Source: Yersinia nurmii
GTDB lineage: Bacteria; Pseudomonadota; Gammaproteobacteria; Enterobacterales; Enterobacteriaceae
Length of the DNA: 64,000 bases
Assembly: GCF_001112925.1 (NCBI RefSeq)
Contig: NZ_CPYD01000001.1
Coordinates: 124,001 to 188,000, forward strand
Direction of reading: 5' to 3'
Shown: in pieces, positions 51,422-60,218 of the stretch
Layout of the letters: each line of letters starts with the position of its first letter
How positions within the stretch are numbered: the first letter of the stretch is position 1
Translations under genes and position numbers: made by a program
Notes under the pieces: generated by a model
What the model saw: the letters and a program-made list of their open reading frames with translations, nothing else
The model's database searches: none
What the model was told of the DNA's origin: nothing

Positions 51422-52390
51422 ATGCGCGCTATATTTTATGGCCTCGCCGCATCGTTCTTTTTCGCTTTTACTTTTATTCTTAATCGAGCCATGGATTTAT
51501 CCGGCGGCAGTTGGATCTGGAGTGCCTCGCTGCGGTTTATTTTTATGGCTCCCATGCTGTGGCTGCTGGTAATGATGCGTGGGCAACTGCGGCAAAGTCT
51601 GAGCCATTTGCGCCAATACGGGTCAGGCTATCTGCTGTGGAGCACCGTTGGATTTGGCCTATTTTACGCGCCACTGAGTCTGGCCGGTTCTTATGGTGAA
51701 GGCTGGCTGGTGGCCGGTTCCTGGCAAATGACCATTATTGCCGGCTCACTGCTGATTCCGCTGTTTAAACAACAAATTACCACGGAACAGGGGTTACAGA
51801 CGCAGCGAGGGAAAATCCCTTTCAAAGGATTGCGCTGGTCGCTGTTGATTTTGATCGGCGTGGGGTTAATGCAGTGGCAGCACGCTCAATCGTTGAACTT
51901 ACAACAAACGCTGTGGTGTTTGTTGCCGGTTACATTGGCTGCTTTTATGTATCCGCTGGGCAACCGCAAGATGATGGCTATTTGTCAGGGCGAGGTGAAT
52001 ACCCTCCAGCGGGTGCTCAATATGACGCTGGCCAGCCTGCCATTCTGGATTGTGCTGTCTGCCGTTGGGGTATTTCAGGTCGGCTGGCCCTCTCAGGGGC
52101 AAGTCGAGCAATCCCTGCTGGTGGCGCTGTTCTCAGGCGTGATTGCCACTTTGCTGTTCTTTGCCGCAACCAATCTGGTCAAACAGGATTATTCTCGTTT
52201 AGCGGCGGTGGAAGCCACTCAATCTGGAGAAGTGCTGTTTGCTTTACTGGGGGAAATGGTCTGGCTGGCGGCGCCATTACCAACCGGTTTATCACTGGCG
52301 GGAATTACGCTGGTGATTATCGGGATGATCATCCACAGCGTAGCGCCTTTTATCGGACAGCGCCGATCGCCTTCTACGGCGCGGAATTAA
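51422..52390 (+). CDS. DMT-superfamily exporter (EmrE/EamA-like)
   Basis: The product has 322 residues and about ten hydrophobic helices (for example AIFYGLAASFFFAFTFILNRA and WRSLLILIGVGLMQW-like segments), so it belongs to the multidrug resistance efflux group of drug/metabolite transporters. The substrate is unknown. The start ATG follows AAAAAGGAAAATT, a good Shine-Dalgarno. It converges on the small DUF2892-like gene with the two stop codons overlapping in the tetranucleotide TTAA (52387-52390). Confidence 0.85.
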   Translation: MRAIFYGLAASFFFAFTFILNRAMDLSGGSWIWSASLRFIFMAPMLWLLVMMRGQLRQSLSHLRQYGSGYLLWSTVGFGLFYAPLSLAGSYGEGWLVAGSWQMTIIAGSLLIPLFKQQITTEQGLQTQRGKIPFKGLRWSLLILIGVGLMQWQHAQSLNLQQTLWCLLPVTLAAFMYPLGNRKMMAICQGEVNTLQRVLNMTLASLPFWIVLSAVGVFQVGWPSQGQVEQSLLVALFSGVIATLLFFAATNLVKQDYSRLAAVEATQSGEVLFALLGEMVWLAAPLPTGLSLAGITLVIIGMIIHSVAPFIGQRRSPSTARN

Positions 52391-52557
52391 GGTTTTTTGC
52401 TGTGGCGACAATCGGTGAAACCAGAGGCTATAATGCCAGCCAGCATTGAGACGCCGGCCAGTACCAGTAAAAAACTGTGCTGCCAGTGTGCGCCTGCATA
52501 ACCGAGCAGGACGCCACTGAACAATAACCCGACGCTGATTTTTGCTGCTTGCATCAT
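52387..52557 (-). CDS. DUF2892-like small inner-membrane protein
   Basis: A 56-residue frame read by hand, from ATG-ATG at 52557 to TAA at 52387. It opens MMQAAKISVGLLFSGVLLGY and contains FLLVLAGVSMLAGIIASGF, then DCRHSKKP. Two hydrophobic helices separated by a short loop, and GxLLxGxLLGY...GxxGFxxC-type spacing, resemble the C-terminal membrane domain of YgaP (DUF2892), though with one Cys. An AGGA lies 10 bases upstream. It stands between the exporter and ttrA, so it might belong to the tetrathionate locus or be an independent unit. Confidence 0.7.
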   Translation of the reverse strand: MMQAAKISVGLLFSGVLLGYAGAHWQHSFLLVLAGVSMLAGIIASGFTDCRHSKKP

Positions 52558-52592
52558 CCGCTGTCTATCCTATTTATGGCGATTAATTTGCT

Positions 52593-52607
52593 GCGTATAT
52601 AATACGC
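52593..52607 (-). promoter_or_regulatory. 15-bp palindrome with -10-like core
   Basis: GCGTAT-ATA-ATACGC is a perfect dyad 36 bases upstream of the DUF2892-like gene; the core contains TATAAT on one strand and TATTAT on the other. It may be an operator over the promoter of that gene. Confidence 0.45.
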
Positions 52608-52644
52608 CATAAAAAGAAAAACCCCTTCTTTTCCAGAAGGGGTT
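52608..52644 (-). terminator. Terminator of ttrBCA
   Basis: AACCCCTTCT (52620-52629) pairs with AGAAGGGGTT (52635-52644) around TTTCC; on the minus strand TTTTTCTTTTT follows. It lies 26 bases after the ttrA stop. Confidence 0.92.
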
Positions 52645-52669
52645 CCGCACGCAGAGCAACAGACTGATG

Positions 52670-55600
52670 TCAGCCTAATCGCGTCAGTTTAGCCGGAAGC
52701 CCTTGCCGCACCGCCGCGCCACTCACCCAATCTAGCCAAGTATTTGGCACTTCTCGGGTAGGATCGGTAAATCCGAGGTCATTAAGATTAACTCCTGCGC
52801 CGATTCGGCTGTCACTCGCCATTTCCACGCCGTCAAGCTGATGCAGATTCGCGCCCATTTCACGATGACCATAACCGTGCTCAATCGCAATAACTCCGGG
52901 CATCACACCGTCTAATACACTGAGCTGTGCTTTCATGCTGCCGCCGGGGGTTTCCAATTTGACCCAGTCCCCGTGTGCCACGCCGTGCGCTTTAGCATCC
53001 TGCGGATTAATCGCCACCAGATTACTGGCTTTGACTGCCCGCAGGCGCTCAATCATTGGCGTAGAGCTGCTCATCAAATGTGATTTAAACGACATCAGCT
53101 TGAATGGCCAATTCTGTGCAGGATAATGCTGGTGAATACTGGAGCCATCGGCCAACCGCGGCGGATAGAAAGTCGGGCAACCAGAATAACGCTCTCCGGT
53201 CATGGCATGACGATGTTTAGCCACATTTTCATTCCAGATATGTAGCGGTTTCTTCCACTGCGGCCCGGTCGCGTCGCCGTTCCATGATTTTTCATACGGC
53301 GCAAAACGCCCGCCTCGCGCCAGTAAATACGCGACTCGCATTTGCTCATCTGGAGACAGACTGCGCTGAATTTCCGGCAGTAAACGTGCCACGCCGGTTA
53401 GTTGTAATTCGTCCAGTTGAGCTGCGGGCACGGGGTTTTCACCCAGATAGGCGATATTGGCAGCGGCGCGCAGATAAAAATCTTCGGCGCGATCGAGCGG
53501 TAATCCCATACCCTGTGCATCCTGCATCGCATTTTCACCAAAACCGGGCAAAGCCAGCGCTTTGGCAACGGCGATCAGGAAACTCTCCATCGCCACCGCT
53601 TGCCCATCGGCAGTGCGCGCCGTGCGCGATTCCACCACCGGCCAGCGGGCAGTGCTGGCTTTAACCCATACGCCAGCCCAAGGCGCACTAAATCCCCAAC
53701 TTTCAAAATTATGCGTATCCGGCACGATATAATCAGCCAACGCAGTGGTTTCATTGATAAATGCATCGATGGCAATAAACAGCGGTAACTGTTTAGGATC
53801 TTTCAACTTATCTTCGACTAGACCACGTAAACCGGCGACACCGTACAACGGATTGGTCATATGGCTGATCCAGGCTTTTAGCGGGTAAGGATAGCCGGAA
53901 AGCGCCGGAGCCAATTGCTCGGTTAACTGCCCGCCCACAAAGGGATACCACGGCCCTTTTGCAGGATACGGCGGTTCACCGATAGCCAGTTTTTTCTGAT
54001 ATTCCTCAGATTTCTCGTAAGGTTGTTTACTGCGGGACAATGACAAACCGCGAGATTTAACCTGACCGGGGAAACTGGCCAGTTGGTAGCGCGGTCCATC
54101 AGCAAAGCCGTCAAATTTGCCTCCGCCGACGGAAACACCGCCTTTCAGATTCAGGTTACCAATCAGCGCGTTCAGCATCATGACCGCCCAGGTGGTATAG
54201 AAACCGTTACCGCTCATCATTCCACCGTGGGAAATCACCGCCGCCTGACGCTGATAGGCGGTGAATTCTTTCGCTAACCCGCTGATGGTCGCCACAGGTA
54301 CACCGCACTGCTGGCTGTATTCTTCCAGCGTAAAACGATTAGCCGCCTCACGCAGCAGGCTCAGCCCAGATTGCACTTCAACCTGTTGCCCGTCAGCTAG
54401 CGTCACGCTCTGACTAACATAGAGCGCGGCGTCCATCGCAGCCGGTGCCGCCACTAACGCCCCATCGCTCTGCGCTACCAGCACCGGGCTTTCTTCCCCT
54501 TTCGCAAGGATTTCACCGTTCAAATGTGTCGCCCGCAGAAACTGACCGGCCAGCGGGTGCTGCGGGCTGACAATCACCAAATGGGTAGCATTAGTCCAAC
54601 TACGCTCTCCAGCGGCAGTCATAGCCGCCTCTCCCGGTACTTTTAGATATGGCGCGTTAAAACGTTCCTGTTCGATAATCCAGCGAATCATTCCCATCAC
54701 CAGCGCCGAATCACTACCCGGTAGCACGGGCACCCAACGGTTATGCTGATTCGCCAACGTGGTCGTCAACGGCAACGCGGGAGCCACGACCACGTAATTA
54801 AAGTCGTCCCGTTGGCGTGCATTGGCTAATTGTCTACCTTGCCGTTTAAACGGGTTGCCCGATTGCGCCGGAGAGGTTCCCAAAAACAAAGCAAAACGCA
54901 CATTATCCCAATCCGGTTTTACATGAGCATTTTTATCCAAATCCCCCATTAACGCCCCAGAACCGGCGCGATAAGCCAGCCCACAGTAAGCACCGTGGCT
55001 ACCGAGGTTTTTAGTCCCAAAGGCTTTGGCGGCAAAGCGCTGGATAAAAGCATCCCGCCCGTCGTCACCGGCGTTGGTCATCAGCAACTGGTTAGCCTTC
55101 GGCCCCAAGGACGGCTGGGCCGGATCGATTGGCGTCTCCAGATCGCGAATCGCCCGCAGGCCGTCGACATGCCCTTCCCCAAACAGATCGCCGCCTTCCG
55201 TCACTTCCTTTACTAACTGTTCGAAACTAATGCGTTGCCACTTACCTTCACCACGGGCCCCCACTCGTTTCATCGGCTCAAGAACGCGATAAGGGCTGGT
55301 AACACCTTCCAGCAGCGTCGCACCTCGAGCACAGGCGGTAGATCTGTCCGCTAACCCTTGCTCACCGCCCATGCGGCGCAAAGCTTCGCTCACTGGTAAT
55401 CCGTAGGGAAAATGGTGATCGTGAGACAACGGGTGATAGGGGTTACCTGCAATACGCAAAATGCGATTTTGCTGCGTATCCACTCGCACTCGTAGCCCGC
55501 ACAGCGTCCAACAGCCAAAACATTGTGTCATCGAAACCGCCTGATGCGGCGTAGCCTGCCATTCCTGCCCGGCATGACCTTCCGGCGTGAGAGAGTTGCC

Positions 55601-55753
55601 GCTAATTGGGTCTCGCGTCAGCTTTCCGGCGCTGCCGTCCCGCAGCCCAATTAGCGTTTTACGCACCACATCGTGATAACCTGCGCCAAAGGCCACTAAT
55701 CCGCCCAGTGCCAAACCGCCCTTTAACCATTGCCGCCGCGTTGTTTTAGCCAT
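52670..55753 (-). CDS. ttrA: Tetrathionate reductase catalytic subunit A
   Basis: TtrA reduces tetrathionate to thiosulfate in the periplasm, anaerobically. It has 1027 residues: a Tat signal (TTRRQWLKGG, Arg6-Arg7), an N-terminal 4Fe-4S site (CFGCWTLC plus Cys in STACARGA), and the molybdopterin-guanine dinucleotide domains of the DMSO reductase family; GSHGAYCGLAY near residue 270 probably holds the Mo-ligand Cys. The start at 55753 (MAKTTRRQ) follows GGGAG; the frame is open 15 codons further inside ttrC. It overlaps ttrC by 8 bases. Confidence 0.96.
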   Translation of the reverse strand: MAKTTRRQWLKGGLALGGLVAFGAGYHDVVRKTLIGLRDGSAGKLTRDPISGNSLTPEGHAGQEWQATPHQAVSMTQCFGCWTLCGLRVRVDTQQNRILRIAGNPYHPLSHDHHFPYGLPVSEALRRMGGEQGLADRSTACARGATLLEGVTSPYRVLEPMKRVGARGEGKWQRISFEQLVKEVTEGGDLFGEGHVDGLRAIRDLETPIDPAQPSLGPKANQLLMTNAGDDGRDAFIQRFAAKAFGTKNLGSHGAYCGLAYRAGSGALMGDLDKNAHVKPDWDNVRFALFLGTSPAQSGNPFKRQGRQLANARQRDDFNYVVVAPALPLTTTLANQHNRWVPVLPGSDSALVMGMIRWIIEQERFNAPYLKVPGEAAMTAAGERSWTNATHLVIVSPQHPLAGQFLRATHLNGEILAKGEESPVLVAQSDGALVAAPAAMDAALYVSQSVTLADGQQVEVQSGLSLLREAANRFTLEEYSQQCGVPVATISGLAKEFTAYQRQAAVISHGGMMSGNGFYTTWAVMMLNALIGNLNLKGGVSVGGGKFDGFADGPRYQLASFPGQVKSRGLSLSRSKQPYEKSEEYQKKLAIGEPPYPAKGPWYPFVGGQLTEQLAPALSGYPYPLKAWISHMTNPLYGVAGLRGLVEDKLKDPKQLPLFIAIDAFINETTALADYIVPDTHNFESWGFSAPWAGVWVKASTARWPVVESRTARTADGQAVAMESFLIAVAKALALPGFGENAMQDAQGMGLPLDRAEDFYLRAAANIAYLGENPVPAAQLDELQLTGVARLLPEIQRSLSPDEQMRVAYLLARGGRFAPYEKSWNGDATGPQWKKPLHIWNENVAKHRHAMTGERYSGCPTFYPPRLADGSSIHQHYPAQNWPFKLMSFKSHLMSSSTPMIERLRAVKASNLVAINPQDAKAHGVAHGDWVKLETPGGSMKAQLSVLDGVMPGVIAIEHGYGHREMGANLHQLDGVEMASDSRIGAGVNLNDLGFTDPTREVPNTWLDWVSGAAVRQGLPAKLTRLG

Positions 55754-56750
55754 GTTGCACTCTCCCTTCCCACCTTCTGACTCCTTCACGGAGCGCAATA
55801 ATTAATGTCACCCATAAACCGAACGTACCGATAATCGCCAGCAATCCGTCAGTCCCCAGCGATAACTGATAAGGATGAGTGAGCACGTTATATTTCGGTA
55901 AGGTTTGGCTTTGCATCAGCAATAGCCAACGCACCATCCAGCACAGCACCATCGCTAGCAGGCTTTGCAGGATAACCGCACCGATAGATAAGCGACGTGT
56001 CAGATTCAGCAATGCCAATCCAAATAGCATCAATCCAATCAATAATGGCGCAGCCGCGGTTAATGGGTGTCCGCTGGCCCACTGACGTAACGCCGCAGCA
56101 GAAAGCGTCGAGCCGCTGGCCCATAGCAACGTCACCAACGCCAAAAACAGTAGAGAAACCAGTTGCCAGCGCGCCAGATACCGCTGAACCTGCGGCTGAC
56201 GCCACAGCCACAAAGCCAGCAACGAAGGCACCGCCTGCATCGCCGTCAGGAAAATAAACAGTGGCAGCCACAGGGTGAACCACAGCGGCTGAGCGCGCAG
56301 CACCGACACTTCCCGCCCGGTATACATCAGAATCGAAAGTGCCGATAACGCCGTCAGAATCGATAACAACCGCAATAATCCGGTCAAAGGTCGGTTCACT
56401 CGTTGGCCGTAGATTAAGGCCAGAAAATAGGTCACCACCAGCCCGCTAAACAGCGGCAGAAACAGCGAACCCCATGACATCCACGACCAAGGCGTAAAAT
56501 AAGGATAAAAATGCCAGGCACGCGCCGGCTGATGTAAATCCGCACTCAGGGCCAACGGTGCCACAATAGCCGCCGTGACAGCCAACATCAGCGCCGCTCG
56601 CTCTAGCGGTTGCCCTTTATCTCGCCTGAACCAGCGTTGCCAACAGCCGAGCAACACTGCGCCACAGGCCAGCCCGATAAAGAAAAAATATTGCACTGCC
56701 CAAGGTAACCAACTGATTTCCTGCGGACGCGCCAGAATTTCGTGAATCAT
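55746..56750 (-). CDS. ttrC: Tetrathionate reductase membrane subunit C
   Basis: TtrC is the NrfD/PsrC-type quinol-oxidising membrane anchor of the TtrABC complex. The product has 334 residues with eight or nine helices, for example YFFFIGLACGAVLLGCW, GLVVTYFLALIY and ILMYTGREVSVLRAQPLW. The start at 56750 (MIHEILARP) has AGGAGG upstream and overlaps the ttrB stop by four bases (ATGA), a sign of translational coupling. The order ttrB-ttrC-ttrA is that of Salmonella. Confidence 0.95.
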   Translation of the reverse strand: MIHEILARPQEISWLPWAVQYFFFIGLACGAVLLGCWQRWFRRDKGQPLERAALMLAVTAAIVAPLALSADLHQPARAWHFYPYFTPWSWMSWGSLFLPLFSGLVVTYFLALIYGQRVNRPLTGLLRLLSILTALSALSILMYTGREVSVLRAQPLWFTLWLPLFIFLTAMQAVPSLLALWLWRQPQVQRYLARWQLVSLLFLALVTLLWASGSTLSAAALRQWASGHPLTAAAPLLIGLMLFGLALLNLTRRLSIGAVILQSLLAMVLCWMVRWLLLMQSQTLPKYNVLTHPYQLSLGTDGLLAIIGTFGLWVTLIIALREGVRRWEGRVQHG

Positions 56751-57481
56751 GGGTGAACCTCCTGCCACAGCGCCGGTTGCCCCTGCAGCGGCCGAGTAAA
56801 CACTTCATTTAAACCGAGGTAAAACACCTGTGGCTGCGTACCTTGCTCCGGTTTCAGCACCTTAATTTCCCCCTCATGCTGTTTGAGTATCCGTCGCAGT
56901 TCACTGTTTTCATCGTGCAAATCGCCAATAATACGCGCCCCGCCGACGCAAGATTCCACACAGGCAGGCAATAAACCGGCCTCCAGACGGTGTACGCAGA
57001 AAGTACATTTATCCGCCGTTTGAGTGCTGTGATTGATAAACCGCGCCTCATACGGGCAGGCCTGCACACAGTACGCGCAGCCAACGCAGCGCGTGTTATC
57101 AATAACCACAATGCCATCCTGCCGCTGGTAGGTTGCCTGTACCGGACACACCGGTACGCAGGGCGGGTTATCACAGTGATTGCATAATCGCGGCAGCAGC
57201 ACGTTAGTCACGCTGCCCTCACCTTCTAGCGCGATCTGATACTGGTTAACGCTGGTGCGGAACTGGCCTTGCGGCGACTGATTTTCAATGGCGCAACTGA
57301 CCGTACAGGCCTGACAGCCAATACAGCGACGCAGATCGATCAGCATGGCGTAGCGGCGCTGGGGGTTGCCGTTGCGACGGGTCGGTTCCAGTTTCCAACC
57401 GGCATCAGCCAGCGGAACCAAAGCCGCACCGGCGGTTAGCACGCCCAATCGTTGTAGAAACTCTCTTTTCCCTCGATCCAT
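56747..57481 (-). CDS. ttrB: Tetrathionate reductase iron-sulfur subunit B
   Basis: TtrB carries electrons from TtrC to TtrA. It has 244 residues and sixteen Cys in four clusters (CIGCQACTVSC, CNHCDNPPCVPVC, CVGCAYCVQAC, CTFC plus later Cys), enough for four 4Fe-4S centres. The Tat signal has Lys-Arg instead of Arg-Arg (RGKREFLQRLGVL); this rare KR form is known in Salmonella TtrB and is kept here. The ATG at 57481 is preceded by GGAG at six bases; a TTG four codons upstream is less likely. First gene of ttrBCA, divergent from ttrSR. Confidence 0.96.
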   Translation of the reverse strand: MDRGKREFLQRLGVLTAGAALVPLADAGWKLEPTRRNGNPQRRYAMLIDLRRCIGCQACTVSCAIENQSPQGQFRTSVNQYQIALEGEGSVTNVLLPRLCNHCDNPPCVPVCPVQATYQRQDGIVVIDNTRCVGCAYCVQACPYEARFINHSTQTADKCTFCVHRLEAGLLPACVESCVGGARIIGDLHDENSELRRILKQHEGEIKVLKPEQGTQPQVFYLGLNEVFTRPLQGQPALWQEVHP

Positions 57482-57572
57482 GGTGTTCTCCAAACCCGCC
57501 GTCGGTTAATTGATAGGAAGATGTGACGAGTTGATGATGAGGAGTGTAGAAATTGCCAAACAGAAGCCCTAT

Positions 57573-57598
57573 TGTGGTTTTCCACATTCCCTTTAGGG
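57573..57598. promoter_or_regulatory. Two adjacent dyads in the ttrB-ttrS gap
   Basis: TGTGG-TTTT-CCACA (57573-57586) and CCCTTTAGGG (57589-57598) lie in the 173-base divergent region. They may be TtrR operator elements or RNA hairpins. I do not recall a firm TtrR consensus to compare with. Confidence 0.4.
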
Positions 57599-57600
57599 AC

Positions 57601-57614
57601 TTGATCCAGGACAA
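57601..57614 (-). promoter_or_regulatory. FNR-like box upstream of ttrBCA
   Basis: TTGAT-CCAG-GACAA matches 8 of 10 bases of the FNR consensus, with one perfect half. Its centre is 41-44 bases from the start site implied by CACAAT at 57571-57576 on the minus strand, the normal activator position. FNR dependence of ttrBCA is known in Salmonella. Confidence 0.55.
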
Positions 57615-57654
57615 TTCACTGGGGCGATCTGGGTCATAAAAAGGAGAAGACACG

Positions 57655-59394
57655 TTGCGAAACCTGTTGATTATCTTGCTGTGTTACGGTGTTTCGCTGG
57701 CGGCATACGGCAAAGAATGGACGATTGGCGTACTGGCATTACGCGGCGATGCCCAATCGCTGCACCGCTGGCAGCCGCTGGTGGATAGCCTGAATCAAGG
57801 ATTGCCCGACCAGCCTTTTCGCCTGTTGCCGTTGGATCTCACAGCGATGAAAACCGCCGTGCAGCAAGGGCGCGTGGATTTTCTGCTCACCAATCCGGCG
57901 CAGTACGTACAAATTGATAGCCACTATCCGCTGCGCTGGCTGGTTTCACTGCGATCCAGCCATGAGCCGGACAACGCCAGCCGCAACGTGGTTGGCAGCG
58001 TGATTTTGGTGCGTCAGGACAGTCCTATCACTCAAGCGAATGAGTTACGCGGTAAACAGGTTGGCGCGGTGTCAGCCGATGCATTCGGCGGTTATCTTTT
58101 AGGCTACAAAGCATTGCGGGACGCTGGCTTACGGCCAGAGCAGGATTTTAAGCTGCACTTTTCCGGCTTCCCGGTGGATGCGTTGATGTATTTGCTACGA
58201 GATGGCGCTCTGGATGCCGCGATAGTCCCCACCTGCTTGCTGGAAGATATGCAAAGCGAAGGATTATTGCAGGCCACGGATTTCAGGGCGTTACTGGCTA
58301 AACCCACCACAGTTCCCTGTCTGACCAGCAGTGATTTATACCCCAATTGGTCATTTGCCGCGCTGACGCAGGTACCGGATTCCCTAGCAGACCGAGTGAC
58401 GCGGACACTGCTCACACCAACGGGCAGCGAGGGGCCTCAATGGGGCGCGCCATCCTCTACCAGCCAAGTCGAAGCTCTGTTGCGTTCCATAAATCAGCAT
58501 CCGGAACAGCCGCAGCTATGGCAGGCGATACTTTCTTGGGCACTACAAAATCGGCTATTGCTCGGGATTATTGCGGCAATATTATTGCTATTGGGTGCGA
58601 ATCATATTTGGGTGGCCTTTTTAGTGCGTCGCCGCAGCCAGCAGTTAGAACTGGCCCACCTGCAGCTGCGAGAGCGAGAAACAGCGCTGGAGCAAGCTCA
58701 GCGCCTAAGTATTTTGGGGGAAATGGCGTCCGGCTTTGCTCATGAACTCAACCAGCCACTTTCGGCGATTCGCCACTACGCCGAAGGCTGTGATATCCGT
58801 TTAAAACGTGAACAGCCAGATCATCCGCTGCTACCGGTGTTACAGCAAATCGGCGCGCAGGCGCAGCGAGGAGCGGATATTATCGCCAACCTGCGTCTTT
58901 GGGTGGAAAAAGCGCCAGCCGCGGCCACGCGTATTCCGCAGGCACCTAGGGACGTGGCAGAGCACGTTTGGCAACTTATCGGTGCGTCACATCATTATCC
59001 TGATAGCAGGCTTAATATTGAACTTTCGGCTGAAATACAGCTAATGCTCCCCGCAACCTTGCTCGACCAGATATTTTGCAACCTGTTCACCAACAGCCTA
59101 CAGGCCGGTGCGCGGAGACTGTTTCTGAACGGCAATCAAACGCCCGAAGGAATAGAACTCAGTTTGCAGGACGATGGTGGTGGATTAACGGCTTCGCAGC
59201 TCAATCAGCTATTTATGCCATTCAAATCGGGAAAACCAGATGGCCTGGGTTTAGGTTTGGTAATTTGCCAACGGCTGATGGGCAGTCAGGGGGGACAAAT
59301 GACGTTAAGCAACGCCCTTGCCGCTAACGGCGCTGCAGGGTCACAGGTTCGACTGTTCTTCCCTCTACATTCCACAGTAAAAGGAACAAGTTAG
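57655..59394 (+). CDS. ttrS: Tetrathionate sensor histidine kinase TtrS
   Basis: TtrS senses tetrathionate and phosphorylates TtrR. The product has 579 residues: a signal/membrane segment at 1-18, a periplasmic PhnD-like binding domain (about 20-290; motifs FLLTNPAQYVQ, AFGGYLLGYKALRDAGLRPEQDF, ALDAAIVPTCLLE), a helix near 298-322, a coiled stretch, the H box GFAHELNQPLSAIRHYAEG (His363), and an HATPase domain (NLFTNSLQAG, DDGGGL, GLGLGLVICQRL). The start is a TTG at 57655 with AAGGAG eight bases upstream. It shares one base with ttrR. Confidence 0.94.
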   Translation: MRNLLIILLCYGVSLAAYGKEWTIGVLALRGDAQSLHRWQPLVDSLNQGLPDQPFRLLPLDLTAMKTAVQQGRVDFLLTNPAQYVQIDSHYPLRWLVSLRSSHEPDNASRNVVGSVILVRQDSPITQANELRGKQVGAVSADAFGGYLLGYKALRDAGLRPEQDFKLHFSGFPVDALMYLLRDGALDAAIVPTCLLEDMQSEGLLQATDFRALLAKPTTVPCLTSSDLYPNWSFAALTQVPDSLADRVTRTLLTPTGSEGPQWGAPSSTSQVEALLRSINQHPEQPQLWQAILSWALQNRLLLGIIAAILLLLGANHIWVAFLVRRRSQQLELAHLQLRERETALEQAQRLSILGEMASGFAHELNQPLSAIRHYAEGCDIRLKREQPDHPLLPVLQQIGAQAQRGADIIANLRLWVEKAPAAATRIPQAPRDVAEHVWQLIGASHHYPDSRLNIELSAEIQLMLPATLLDQIFCNLFTNSLQAGARRLFLNGNQTPEGIELSLQDDGGGLTASQLNQLFMPFKSGKPDGLGLGLVICQRLMGSQGGQMTLSNALAANGAAGSQVRLFFPLHSTVKGTS

Positions 59395-59987
59395 TGTCAG
59401 TCATACATTTAGTGGACGACGATTTGGCCGTGACCGATGCCTGTCGTTTTTTATTGGAAAGTCTGGGCTATAAAGTCTGTCTCTGGCATCAAGGCCAGAG
59501 TTTCCTAAACGACGCCGATTTGTTTCAAACCGCCGTAGTACTGCTGGATATTCGTATGCCAGTGCTGGACGGCCCACAAATTCATCGGCGTTTACGTGAA
59601 GTAGGCAGCACGCTGGCGGTAGTTTTTCTTACCGGTCATGGGGATGTTCCGTTAGCGGTTGAGCAAATGAAGCAAGGGGCTATCGATTTCCTGCAAAAAC
59701 CCGTCGCCACTCAGCCTTTGATCAACGCACTCCAGCAGGCATTGAAACATTCCGAACAGGCGGTTTCACGCCATCAGGTCAGTTTGCGCTACGCCAGTCT
59801 GACACCCAAAGAGCAGTTGATTGCACAATGGGTAGCGCAAGGATTGATCAACCGCGATATTGCCAATAAAGCCTGTGTTTCTGTAAGAACTGTTGAGGTT
59901 CACAGAGCTAAAGTCATGGAAAAAATGGCGGCTGGGAGTCTGGCAGAATTAGTCAGTTTGCTGAATAAGCGTAGCGGCATAAGCTAG
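59394..59987 (+). CDS. ttrR: Tetrathionate response regulator TtrR
   Basis: TtrR activates ttrBCA when phosphorylated by TtrS. The product has 197 residues: a receiver with D8-D10, phospho-Asp52 (VVLLDIRMP) and Lys in FLQKPV, then a FixJ-type LuxR helix-turn-helix (LTPKEQLIAQWVAQG, NRDIANKACVSVRTVEVHRAKVM). The start is a GTG at 59394 overlapping the ttrS stop (TAG/GTG share G). In the 231 bases after it I see no strong terminator. Confidence 0.94.
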   Translation: MSVIHLVDDDLAVTDACRFLLESLGYKVCLWHQGQSFLNDADLFQTAVVLLDIRMPVLDGPQIHRRLREVGSTLAVVFLTGHGDVPLAVEQMKQGAIDFLQKPVATQPLINALQQALKHSEQAVSRHQVSLRYASLTPKEQLIAQWVAQGLINRDIANKACVSVRTVEVHRAKVMEKMAAGSLAELVSLLNKRSGIS

Positions 59988-60218
59988 GTATGTTTATTTT
60001 ATCAACTAAAGTTGGCTTATTTTGCACAAAAATAAAGCAAATGTTACTGAGAATAGTTTTTTAATGCGGTCTGTTTTCGCGTTTTTCCCTAAAAGTGCCA
60101 CAATAGAACTACCTTAAATGACAGATAAACATATTGAAAGCATGACTAGCGGCCTCAGATTAGCCGCCATAAAGTAAAAGTTAACTGTCCTAAATGACCA
60201 CTCTGAAGCTGAGAACAC

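Noticed and set aside
51874-52449. 191-codon plus-strand frame
   Set aside because: It overlaps the exporter gene in another frame; composition is that of a shifted membrane-protein sequence.
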